Shown: in pieces, positions 42,832 through 50,195 of the stretch
How positions within the stretch are numbered: the stretch's first letter is position 1
Layout: each line of letters begins with the position of its first letter
DNA from: Rhizobium johnstonii 3841
GTDB lineage: Bacteria > Pseudomonadota > Alphaproteobacteria > Rhizobiales > Rhizobiaceae
Assembly (NCBI RefSeq): GCF_000009265.1
Contig: NC_008380.1
Coordinates: 1,369,501 to 1,433,500 of the forward strand
Length of the DNA: 64,000 nt
Direction: 5' to 3'
The notes under the pieces: generated by a model
Databases searched by the model: none
What the model was told of the DNA's origin: nothing
What the model saw: the letters and a program-made list of their open reading frames with translations, nothing else
Translations under genes and position numbers: made by a program

Positions 42832-42917
42832 GCAATTCCATGAAAGTGTGAAGCGGGTTTCCCAGGCAAAGCGCGAAGTGGTTTTGCCGAGAATTGTGCA
42901 AAAACAAAGAGTTAAAG
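42832..42917. repeat. Dispersed 3' repeat, copy d (family C), between dmeR and dmeF
   Basis: GAGCAATTCCATGAAAGTGT, GAAGCGGGTTTCCCAGGC, AAAGCGCGAAGTGGTTTTGC and GAGAATTGTGCAAAAACAAAG. It lies inside the dmeRF transcription unit, so it would be part of the mRNA and may affect the ratio of the two products. Confidence 0.6.
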
Positions 42918-42934
42918 CGACGAAGGAGCCTGTC

Positions 42935-43942
42935 ATGAGTGCCGGAATCGACAAAGCTGGAATTGATGCCATGGAACATGATCACGTCTTCCTCGGCACT
43001 GATCATGCGCGCAACGAGCGGCGCATCTGGCTGGTGATTGCGCTGACGGCGGTGATGATGGTGGCGGAAATCGCCGCCGGCACCGTCTACGGCTCAATGG
43101 CGCTCGTCGCCGATGGCTGGCACATGTCGACCCATGCCAGCGCACTGCTGATTTCCGCACTCGCCTATCTCTTCGCCCGCCGGCAGGCGCGCAATCCGCG
43201 TTTCACCTTCGGCACCGGCAAGCTCGGCGATCTCGCCGGCTTCGCCAGCGCCATCGTCCTCGCGCTGATCGCCCTGCTGATGGCCTGGGAGAGCCTGCTG
43301 CGCCTTTCCAATCCCGTGCCGATCGGCTTTGCCCAGGCAATCGCCGTGGCTGTGCTCGGTCTTGCCGTCAATCTGGTGAGCGCCTGGCTGCTGGCCGGCG
43401 GCGGCCATGTCGCGCACGCCAATCATGCGCATCACGGGCATGGCAATCACGGGCATGGCAGTCATGCCCATGGCCATCATCATCACGGACATGGCGACCA
43501 TGCCCATCACGCAATGACCGGCGACAACAATATCCGCGCCGCCTATCTGCATGTCATCGCCGATGCCCTGACCTCCGTGCTCGCCATAGCGGCGCTGACG
43601 TTCGGCAGCCTCTATGGCTGGCTCTGGCTCGATCCTCTGATGGGCATCGTCGGCGGGTTGGTGATCGCCAATTGGTCCTGGAGCCTGATGAAATCCTCGG
43701 GCGGCGTCCTTCTCGACGTCGTCCCCGAAGGCGAGACGCTGCCGGCCGAAATCCGCGGCGCCATCGAGACGGAGGACGACCGGATCACCGATCTGCATGT
43801 CTGGCAGGTCGGGCCCGGCCATCATGCCGCAATCGTTGCCGTCCTCACCTCGCAGCCGCGCGATCCGGCTTTTTACAAGGGCAGGCTTTCGGCGGTGGAG
43901 GAATTGTCGCATGTGACGGTCGAGGTCACGCGCGCCGCATGA
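42935..43942 (+). CDS. dmeF: DmeF, cation diffusion facilitator (Ni/Co efflux)
   Basis: 335 residues from the ATG at 42935 (GAAGGAGCC). CDF fold with six membrane helices. Metal site A is GSMALVADGWHMSTHAS (H-x3-D type set: D, H, H) in helix 2 and 'HVIADALTSVLAI' in helix 5. A His-rich loop 'HAHHGHGNHGHGSHAHGHHH' lies between helices 4 and 5 and binds metal. The cytoplasmic C-terminal domain 'TDLHVWQVGPGHHAAI' follows. It exports nickel and cobalt from the cytosol in exchange for protons; in rhizobia it supports metal tolerance and nodulation. Confidence 0.93.
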   Translation: MSAGIDKAGIDAMEHDHVFLGTDHARNERRIWLVIALTAVMMVAEIAAGTVYGSMALVADGWHMSTHASALLISALAYLFARRQARNPRFTFGTGKLGDLAGFASAIVLALIALLMAWESLLRLSNPVPIGFAQAIAVAVLGLAVNLVSAWLLAGGGHVAHANHAHHGHGNHGHGSHAHGHHHHGHGDHAHHAMTGDNNIRAAYLHVIADALTSVLAIAALTFGSLYGWLWLDPLMGIVGGLVIANWSWSLMKSSGGVLLDVVPEGETLPAEIRGAIETEDDRITDLHVWQVGPGHHAAIVAVLTSQPRDPAFYKGRLSAVEELSHVTVEVTRAA

Positions 43943-43958
43943 TCGGGGCGGGCCGAGA

Positions 43959-44039
43959 CGCTCGGCGGACGACAAGATCGCTCGACGGAAGATTGACATC
44001 GCTCGGCGGACGACAAAGGTCGCCGCGGGAACGACAAGT
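43959..44039. repeat. Imperfect 20-bp tandem repeat
   Basis: About four units of the form CGCTCGGCGGACGACAAGAT, CGCTCGACGGAAGATTGACA(T), CGCTCGGCGGACGACAAAGG(T), CGCCGCGGGAACGACAAGT. Found in the 146-base region between dmeF and the beta-lactamase gene; no protein is encoded. Confidence 0.6.
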
Positions 44040-44088
44040 CGCCGCAATCGCTGCTTAGCTCTGTCCTCCTGATTCGCCGGAGGATTTC

Positions 44089-45003
44089 ATGGATCTCAGT
44101 CTGACCCGCCGCATGCTGATAGGCTCGGCATTGTGCCTACCCATGCTGACGCTTCGAGCCAATGCTGAGGAGGGGGCCAAGGAGAGTGCCAAAGAGAGTG
44201 CAGGTGAGGGCGAGGACAATATTGAACATCGCCTTGCCGCTTTGGAAAAACGCACCGGCGGCCGCCTCGGCGTCTCGGTGCTCGACACCGACACGAGCAT
44301 CTCCTTCGGCTATCGCGGCAGCGAGGCCTTTCCGATGTGCAGCACCTTCAAGGCGCTGGCCGCCGCTTTCGTGCTTGCCCGGGCCGACAAGGGCGAGGAG
44401 AACCTCGACCGGCGGGTGAGCTACGGCAAGGACAAGCTTGTCGACTATTCGCCGATCAGCGAAAAACATGCCGGAACCGATGGCATGACCCTTGCCGAAC
44501 TCTGCGAGGCGGCGGTGACCGTCAGCGACAACACCGCCGGCAACCTGCTGCTCGAAAGTTTCGGCGGTCCGGCGGGGCTGACCGATTGGCTGCGCTCGAT
44601 CGGTGACGGCACGACGCGTCTCGACCGCACCGAACCGACGCTGAACGAGGGCAGGAAGGGTGATCCGCGCGACACGACCACACCGGATGCGATGCTCGAC
44701 ACGCTCGGCAATCTGACGCTCGGCTCGGTCCTCACTGAAGCCTCCTGCGACAGGCTGATCGCCTGGCTGGTGGCAAGCACGACCGGCAAGGAACGGCTGC
44801 GGGCCGGCCTGCCGGCGGATTGGAAGGTCGGCGACAAGACCGGCACCGGGCCGAATGGCTCTCTCGGCGATATCGCAGTGATCTGGCCACCGGATCGCGG
44901 TCCGATCGTCGCAGCAGTTTATATCAGCGAGGCGACCGTGCCGGCGAAGGAACTCAACCCGGTCTTTGCCGAAGTCGGCCGCATGATCGTCGAGATGGTG
45001 TGA
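44089..45003 (+). CDS. Class A beta-lactamase
   Basis: 304 residues. A leader with TRRMLIGSALCLPM (a possible twin-arginine start, but only RR without the full motif) is followed by a short KES/AKES repeat. The four active-site motifs are present: S-x-x-K as STFK (85-88), SDN (146-148), E-x-x-x-N as EPTLN (182-186) and KTG (250-252). Cys lies just before the catalytic Ser (position 69 of the standard scheme) but there is no second Cys after KTG, so carbapenemase-type disulfide is unlikely. Intrinsic rhizobial penicillinase; no ampR-type regulator adjoins. Confidence 0.93.
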   Translation: MDLSLTRRMLIGSALCLPMLTLRANAEEGAKESAKESAGEGEDNIEHRLAALEKRTGGRLGVSVLDTDTSISFGYRGSEAFPMCSTFKALAAAFVLARADKGEENLDRRVSYGKDKLVDYSPISEKHAGTDGMTLAELCEAAVTVSDNTAGNLLLESFGGPAGLTDWLRSIGDGTTRLDRTEPTLNEGRKGDPRDTTTPDAMLDTLGNLTLGSVLTEASCDRLIAWLVASTTGKERLRAGLPADWKVGDKTGTGPNGSLGDIAVIWPPDRGPIVAAVYISEATVPAKELNPVFAEVGRMIVEMV

Positions 45004-45006
45004 GCT

Positions 45007-45062
45007 ATGAAAGATACAGAAACATGGTTCCCAGGAGTTACGTAAAAACAAAGAGATAGAGC
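45007..45062. repeat. Dispersed 3' repeat, copy e (family C), shortened
   Basis: AAGATACAGAAACATGGTTC followed by CCAGGAGTTACGTAAAAACA and AAGAGATAGAGC. It keeps only the GTAAAAACAAAGAGATAGAG end seen in related copies and has lost the AGTGTGCAGCGG core. Confidence 0.4.
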
Positions 45063-45130
45063 ATCTGTTTGATGCACGAGCAGGAGTTCAATGTCACGCG
45101 ATATCCCGCCGTGGAGTTCGGCGAGACCAG

Positions 45131-45267
45131 CCCCTCATCCGGCTGCCGCCACCTTCTCCCCGCTTGCGGGGAGAAGGGGAATGCCGCACCCTCTCGGTTC
45201 TCCACCAACCTCTCGCAGGGCACGTCCCCTCTCCCCGTCAGAACGGGGAGAGGGTTAGGGTGAGGGG
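45131..45267. repeat. RIME-type element, copy 4
   Basis: 137 bp, from CCCCTCATCCGGCTGCCGCC to GAGGGTTAGGGTGAGGGG. Hairpins CTTCTCCCCGC-TT-GCGGGGAGAAG and CTCTCCCCGTCAGAACGGGG are intact. With copy e of family C it fills the 45004-45347 gap. Confidence 0.85.
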
Positions 45268-45347
45268 CAGCCGTCGGCGCCAACCGACAGCCGTGGACGG
45301 AGCCCGAGAAAAGCACTGCAGTTCGAAACGCGCAGATTTTCCAGCGC

Positions 45348-45812
45348 TCAAGCAGCCGGAACGTCGTCCGCCGTCTCGGTGCCGTCATCCTCGATACCGG
45401 CCATCTCGCGCTTGATCTGCTCGGCGATTTCCTTCTCGATTGCGGCGCGCTGGTCGGCCGGCATGGCGGCCAGATCGGCCTCGGTCAGATCGTGCTGCTC
45501 GAGATAGCGGGCGCGGATATACTCCGCCGGCGTCATGTTGCCCCATTTGGAGAATTCGTCGACCAGGGCGTCATGCGCAGCACTGGCCGCCGCTTCGTCG
45601 TCGGAAGGCGGATTGATATAGGGGCCTCCGGTGCTTTGAAGAGCCCAGATCGTATTGGCGATCGAAGGCGGCGTGCCGCTGGGCTCGAGACCGGGCGCGG
45701 CATTGGGCGCCGTTTTGGTGAAGTCCGTCGTCTGCTGATTCTTGGATTTGGCCGACTGATCGAAAAGGCCGCCGATGCCGTAATAGTTGCGAATATTGTT
45801 AGAGATTTCCAT
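45348..45812 (-). CDS. Hypothetical acidic protein behind gcd
   Basis: 154 residues from the ATG at 45812 (MEISNNIRNYYGIGGLFDQS). The N-terminal 60 residues are Ser/Thr/Pro-rich and probably flexible; the remainder forms charged helices ('EFSKWGNMTPAEYIRARYLE', 'EKEIAEQIKREMAG') and ends in an acidic tail (DDGTETADD). No signal peptide and no family recognised. It lies 94 bases behind gcd on the same strand, with two hairpins between, the nearer of which encloses the ribosome binding site. Confidence 0.7.
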   Translation of the reverse strand: MEISNNIRNYYGIGGLFDQSAKSKNQQTTDFTKTAPNAAPGLEPSGTPPSIANTIWALQSTGGPYINPPSDDEAAASAAHDALVDEFSKWGNMTPAEYIRARYLEQHDLTEADLAAMPADQRAAIEKEIAEQIKREMAGIEDDGTETADDVPAA

Positions 45813-45817
45813 AAAAA

Positions 45818-45840
45818 CTCTCCCCGAAAACCGGGGAGAG
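45818..45840 (-). promoter_or_regulatory. Hairpin that contains the ribosome binding site of the 45348-45812 gene
   Basis: Perfect 9-bp stem CTCTCCCCG / CGGGGAGAG, loop 5. On the minus strand it reads hairpin, then TTTTT, then ATG. GGGGAGAG, the ribosome binding site, is the 3' arm. The same structure (stem plus U-run) is terminator-like. So it could end transcription, hide the start site, or both. The stem also resembles the core hairpin of RIME. Confidence 0.6.
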
Positions 45841-45877
45841 AATGGCGTTGCAACCATGCCTAGAGCTTGCGCCGGCG

Positions 45878-45896
45878 CCTTCTCTTGAGGAGAAGG
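45878..45896 (-). terminator. Weak hairpin after gcd
   Basis: CCTTCTC / GAGAAGG, 7-bp stem with 5-base loop, 10 bases past the gcd stop on the minus strand. No U-run follows, so it may work only together with the hairpin at 45818-45840. Confidence 0.4.
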
Positions 45897-45906
45897 GGCT
45901 CTCGCA

Positions 45907-48246
45907 TCAAGGCAGCGTATAGGCGATCACGTAGTCGCCGGGTGTCGTGCCGACCGAGCCGTGGCCGCCGGCGACCATGACGACATATTGCTTGTTGTCA
46001 TCAGTCATGTAGGTCATCGGAGTCGCCTGGCCGCCGGCGGGAAGCCGTCCCTGCCAGAGCTCCCGGCCACTCGTCACGTCATAGGCGCGCAGGTAGTTGT
46101 CGACCGCGGCCCCCAGGAAGGCAACGCCGCCCTTGGTCAGCATCGGCCCGCCGATGCCGGGTACGCCGACCTTGAAGGGCAGGGGCAGTGGCGTCATGTC
46201 GTGCACGGTGCCGTTCTTGTGCATATAGGCGATCTTGCCGGTGCGCAGGTCGACGCCGGCGACATAGCCCCATGGCGGCGCCTGGCAGGGGATTTGAAGC
46301 AGCCCGAGGAAGGGACCCATGAAGACGCCGTAGGGCGCGCCGTCATTGCGGTTGAGCCCCTGTTCGCTGCCCTTCTCGTCCTGGCCTCGCGGCGGAATAT
46401 CGGCGGCCGGTACCAGGCGCGAGGTGAAGGCGAGATAGGTCGGCATGCCGAACATGATCTGCCGCTCCGGATCCACCGCCACCGAGCCCCAGTTGAAGGT
46501 GCCGAAATTGCCGGGATAGACGATCGTGCCTTTGAGCGAAGGCGGCGTATAGCGGCCCTCATAGTGGTAGCGGTGGAAGTCGATGCGGCAGGCCATCTGA
46601 TCAAACAGCGACACGCCCCACATGTCCTTTTCCTGAAGCGGCTCGGGCGAGAAGGTGAGGTCCGAGATCGGCTGTGTCGGCGAGGTATGATCGCCCGAGA
46701 CAGCGCCGCCTGGCGCTGGTATTTCCTTGACCGGGATGATCGGCTCGCCGCTGCGCCGGTCGAGCACATAGATATCGCCCTGCTTGGTCGGGCCGACCAA
46801 GGCCGGAACAACGGTGCCGTCCTGCTTCGTCAGATCGATCAGCGCCGGTTGGGCCGGCACGTCCATGTCCCAGAGATCGTGATGCACTGTCTGGCGTACC
46901 CAGCGCAACTGGCCGGTGGCGATATCGAGCGCGACGATAGAGGAGGAAAATTTCTCGACATTGTCGCTGCGGTTGATGCCGATCTGGTCGGGCACCTGGT
47001 TGCCGAGCGGGATGTAGACCATGCCGAGCGCCTCATCGACGCTGAAGACTGACCAGCTGTTCGGTGAGTTGGTCGTGTAGGTCTGGCCCTCGGTGATCGG
47101 CGTCGTCAGATCGGGATTGCCGGAATCCCAGTTCCAGACCAAGGCGCCGGTATTGATGTCGAAGGCGCGGATGACGCCGGATTGTTCCTCAGTCGAATAA
47201 TTGTCGTTGACCGCCCCACCGACGATGATCTTGCCCGCCACCGCGACCGGCGGCGAAGTGGAATAATAATAGCCGGCCGGGTTGTAGCGCATGCCGGTTT
47301 CCAAATGCAGCACGCCTTGATCGGCAAAGCTGGTGCAGACCTTCCCGTCCGCAGCATCGAGCGCGATCAGCCGGGCGTCGGAGGTCGGCAGGTAGACGCG
47401 CTCGGCGCAGGGCTGGCCGGCGGCAACGGCAGGATCGGCATAATAGGTGACGCCGCGGCAGGTCTGATGCTGCCGGTCGGGGTTCATGCCGGAGTTGGCG
47501 TCGTATTTCCATTTCTCCTTGCCGGTCTTGGCGTCGAGCGCGATCGCCCAGTTATGCGGCGTGCAGAGATAGAGCGTGTCCTTCACCTTGAGCGGCGTCA
47601 CCTGATAGGTCGTCTCGCCGACATCGTCCGGCCGCTTGACGTCGCCGGTCTGGTATCGCCACGCTTCCTTGAGGGTGGAGACGTTCTCGGCGGTGATCTG
47701 GTCGAGCGGCGAATAGCGCTGGCCGAAGGGCGTGCGGCCGTATTGATGCCATTCGCCATCCGGTACGCTGCCGCCGAAGGCGGGATTGGCGGCGACCGTA
47801 TCCTTCGGCAGTTCGCCGGCGAGATCATGCGGGTCAGTCGTCATCGAATAAAGGGCGACGAGGATGGCGAGGATGACAGGCACGGCGAGCGGCCACGGGT
47901 TGGCGGCATAGGTAATGCCCGTCGGGCTGCGCAGGCCGAGCGGCCGGCGGATCCACGGCGTCAGCAGCCAGAGCCCGAGCAGGATGATCATGCCGCCGCG
48001 CGGGCCGAGTTGCCACCAGTCGAAGCCGACCTCCCAGATCGCCCAGGCGAGTGCTGCGACGACGAGCACCGCATAGACCCAGAGCGCCACCGCCTTGCGC
48101 ATCAACAGCAGCCCGGCGGTAATCAGGAACATCAGCCCGGCGAACAGATAGAAGACGCTGCCGCCGAGCGTGACAAGCCAGAGCCCACCGCCGCCGAGAG
48201 TAAGACCGACGATGATGAAGAAGATGGAGGTGACGATGATCGCCAT
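45907..48246 (-). CDS. gcd: Membrane-bound PQQ-dependent glucose dehydrogenase
   Basis: 779 residues. About five N-terminal membrane helices (residues 1-145, e.g. LGPRGGMIILLGLWLLTPW) anchor a periplasmic eight-bladed PQQ propeller. Propeller segments 'WHQYGRTPFGQRYSPLDQIT', WRYQTGDVKRP and 'KWKYDANSGMNPDRQHQTCR' are the standard mGDH order, ending 'LWQGRLPAGGQATPMTY' and 'GDYVIAYTLP'. It oxidises glucose to gluconolactone in the periplasm and passes electrons to ubiquinone. No pqq genes are in the window. A hairpin at 48282-48306 lies upstream. Confidence 0.94.
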   Translation of the reverse strand: MAIIVTSIFFIIVGLTLGGGGLWLVTLGGSVFYLFAGLMFLITAGLLLMRKAVALWVYAVLVVAALAWAIWEVGFDWWQLGPRGGMIILLGLWLLTPWIRRPLGLRSPTGITYAANPWPLAVPVILAILVALYSMTTDPHDLAGELPKDTVAANPAFGGSVPDGEWHQYGRTPFGQRYSPLDQITAENVSTLKEAWRYQTGDVKRPDDVGETTYQVTPLKVKDTLYLCTPHNWAIALDAKTGKEKWKYDANSGMNPDRQHQTCRGVTYYADPAVAAGQPCAERVYLPTSDARLIALDAADGKVCTSFADQGVLHLETGMRYNPAGYYYSTSPPVAVAGKIIVGGAVNDNYSTEEQSGVIRAFDINTGALVWNWDSGNPDLTTPITEGQTYTTNSPNSWSVFSVDEALGMVYIPLGNQVPDQIGINRSDNVEKFSSSIVALDIATGQLRWVRQTVHHDLWDMDVPAQPALIDLTKQDGTVVPALVGPTKQGDIYVLDRRSGEPIIPVKEIPAPGGAVSGDHTSPTQPISDLTFSPEPLQEKDMWGVSLFDQMACRIDFHRYHYEGRYTPPSLKGTIVYPGNFGTFNWGSVAVDPERQIMFGMPTYLAFTSRLVPAADIPPRGQDEKGSEQGLNRNDGAPYGVFMGPFLGLLQIPCQAPPWGYVAGVDLRTGKIAYMHKNGTVHDMTPLPLPFKVGVPGIGGPMLTKGGVAFLGAAVDNYLRAYDVTSGRELWQGRLPAGGQATPMTYMTDDNKQYVVMVAGGHGSVGTTPGDYVIAYTLP

Positions 48247-48281
48247 AAGGCTGTCTCCCGCTGAGGTTAGCCGGGCTGAAG

Positions 48282-48306
48282 GATCGGCGGAAAAGTCCCG
48301 CCGATC
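48282..48306. other. 9-bp hairpin upstream of gcd
   Basis: GATCGGCGG / CCGCCGATC with a 7-base loop (AAAAGTC), 35 bases before the gcd start and behind selO on the same strand. It could be a selO terminator or part of a leader structure; no U-run is present on the minus strand. Confidence 0.4.
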
Positions 48307-48443
48307 AGGCAGATAGCGCGAAGGATATGCCTTTCAACGGCCACAATTGCCGCAGGGCACGGATGCACCGAACCGGGCGTCGGGCAGGTTGGAAGCGGAT
48401 CGCAGTGGCACAAATGCTCCACCGAAACGGGCAAGATCGCCTG

Positions 48444-49946
48444 TCACGTTCCGCAGAAGGTCGCAAGCACCCGTTCGCTGGGTTTCGGGGGTTCCCTATA
48501 GGCGGCAAAGCCCGGCTGGTCCTCATAGGGTTTCGAAAGCACGCTCAGCAGCGCCTCGAACAGCGAAAAATCGCCGTTGTCGACGGCGGCCTCGATTGCC
48601 TGTTCGACGCGGTGATTGCGCGGAATGAAGGCCGGATTGACGCTGCGCATGGCAATGGCGCGCTCACTGGCCGTCTGCGGATCGCGTGAGAGCCGCTCGC
48701 GCCACTGCGTAAGCCACGCGCCGCAGGCATCCGGCTCGCGGAAACTCGCCGCGAATTCAGGCTCTGCGGCGTCATCGCCGGCAAGATCCGACAGCCGCCG
48801 GAAAGTGAGGGTGAAATCGGCGCCCTGCGCCTGCATCAGCGACAGCAGCGCCTGCACCAGATCGAGATCGCCGTCCTCTTCGCCGGCAAGGCCGATCTTT
48901 TCGAGCATGCCGGCCAGCCAATGCGCCTGGAACCGTTCGCCGTAACTCTTGATCACCGCATTCGCCTTGTCGACGGCGCTGTCGGGCTCGGCGTCGATCA
49001 GCGGCAGCAGCGTTTCGCCGAGCCTTGCGAGGTTCCATTGGCCGATGCCGGGCTGGTTGGCATAGGCATAACGCCCGTGCTGGTCGATCGATGAGAAGAC
49101 GGTGGCCGGATCATAGGCATCCATGAAGGCGCAGGGGCCGAAATCGATCGTCTCGCCAGAGACGGTCATATTATCCGTGTTCATCACGCCATGGATGAAG
49201 CCGACATGCAGCCAGCGGGCGATCAGCGCCGCCTGCCGTTCGCAGACCGCATCGAAGAGCGCGAGATAGGGGTTCTCGGCCTCTTTCAGCGCGGGATAAT
49301 GCCGGTCGATCACATAGTCGGCCAGAGCCCGCACGCCATCGGTGTCGCCCCTGGCCGCGAAGTACTGGAAGGTGCCGACGCGGATATGGCTGGCCGCGAC
49401 GCGGGTGAAGACCGCGCCCGGCAGCACCTCTTCGCGATAGACCGGCTCGCCTGTCGTCACCGCCGCCAGCGCCCGTGTGGCCGGAATGCCGAGCGCAAAC
49501 ATCGCCTCGCTGATGATATATTCGCGCAATACCGGTCCGATTGCCGCCCGCCCGTCGCCACGACGCGAAAACGGTGTCGGCCCGGCGCCCTTCAGCTGGA
49601 TGTCGTAGCGCTTGCCGCTGCGGTCGACGACCTCGCCGAGCAGGATCGCCCGCCCGTCGCCGAGCTGCGGCGAGAAGCCGCCGAACTGATGCCCCGCATA
49701 GGCCATCGCCAGCGGTTCGGCCCCTTCGGGAACGAGATTGCCGGAAAAGATCGCCGCGCCATCGCGGCGCAAGGCCTCGACGTCGAGCCCGAGTTCGGCA
49801 GCGAGCGCCTCGTTGAGCTTGATCAGCCAGGGCTCCGCCACCGCAGTCGGCGCTTGCGCCGCAAAGAAGTGTGGCGGCAAGCCGACATAGCTGTTGTCGA
49901 ACGGAAAGGCCGCACCGGGCCGGTTTTTCTGCAGGGCGGAGGTCAT
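48444..49946 (-). CDS. selO: SelO/YdiU family pseudokinase (protein AMPylator)
   Basis: 500 residues, normal length. The start 'FPFDNSYVGLPPHFFAAQAP' and 'AYAGHQFGGFSPQLGDGRAI' are hallmark motifs. 'YDIQLKGAGPTPFSRRGDGR', 'NTDNMTVSGETIDFGPCAFM' (the DFG-like Asp and the Asn for metal) and the C-terminal 'NPAFIPRNHRVEQAIEAA' complete the family signature. SelO proteins transfer AMP to protein Ser/Thr/Tyr during redox stress. The protein lacks the C-terminal selenocysteine of animal forms and ends FCGT with a Cys, as bacterial members do. Confidence 0.92.
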   Translation of the reverse strand: MTSALQKNRPGAAFPFDNSYVGLPPHFFAAQAPTAVAEPWLIKLNEALAAELGLDVEALRRDGAAIFSGNLVPEGAEPLAMAYAGHQFGGFSPQLGDGRAILLGEVVDRSGKRYDIQLKGAGPTPFSRRGDGRAAIGPVLREYIISEAMFALGIPATRALAAVTTGEPVYREEVLPGAVFTRVAASHIRVGTFQYFAARGDTDGVRALADYVIDRHYPALKEAENPYLALFDAVCERQAALIARWLHVGFIHGVMNTDNMTVSGETIDFGPCAFMDAYDPATVFSSIDQHGRYAYANQPGIGQWNLARLGETLLPLIDAEPDSAVDKANAVIKSYGERFQAHWLAGMLEKIGLAGEEDGDLDLVQALLSLMQAQGADFTLTFRRLSDLAGDDAAEPEFAASFREPDACGAWLTQWRERLSRDPQTASERAIAMRSVNPAFIPRNHRVEQAIEAAVDNGDFSLFEALLSVLSKPYEDQPGFAAYREPPKPSERVLATFCGT

Positions 49947-50195
49947 GGTTCATAGGTAGGGCTAGGATGCATGCCGTGCAAGCCGGGCGATGAAGACCTT
50001 CACGAAGATCAGACCCATGCAAGGAATCGTGATCTGCCTTTACCTCTCGTCAAAGCAGCTTTGCCATAAACGACATAGCGCCGCCATGATCGCGGGCGTA
50101 TAGCAAATCGTCTCCCCTTGGCTTTGCGCCATGTCATCCCCCGCGGCCTTGCTGCCTTGTGTGCTCCGCCGCGCCACCGCGAGTGATCCCGGACG

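Noticed and set aside
43959..44039. CRISPR array from the 20-bp repeats
   Set aside because: The units are contiguous with no spacers and differ from each other; no cas genes are present.
44089..45003. Carbapenemase-type class A enzyme, because of Cys before the catalytic Ser
   Set aside because: The partner Cys after KTG is missing (KTGTG), so the disulfide of KPC-like enzymes cannot form; this Cys is common in other class A enzymes.
45069..45263. ORF reading from a GAGCAGGAG site into RIME copy 4
   Set aside because: The second half is RIME sequence; the first half has no neighbour or domain, so it is a chance frame.
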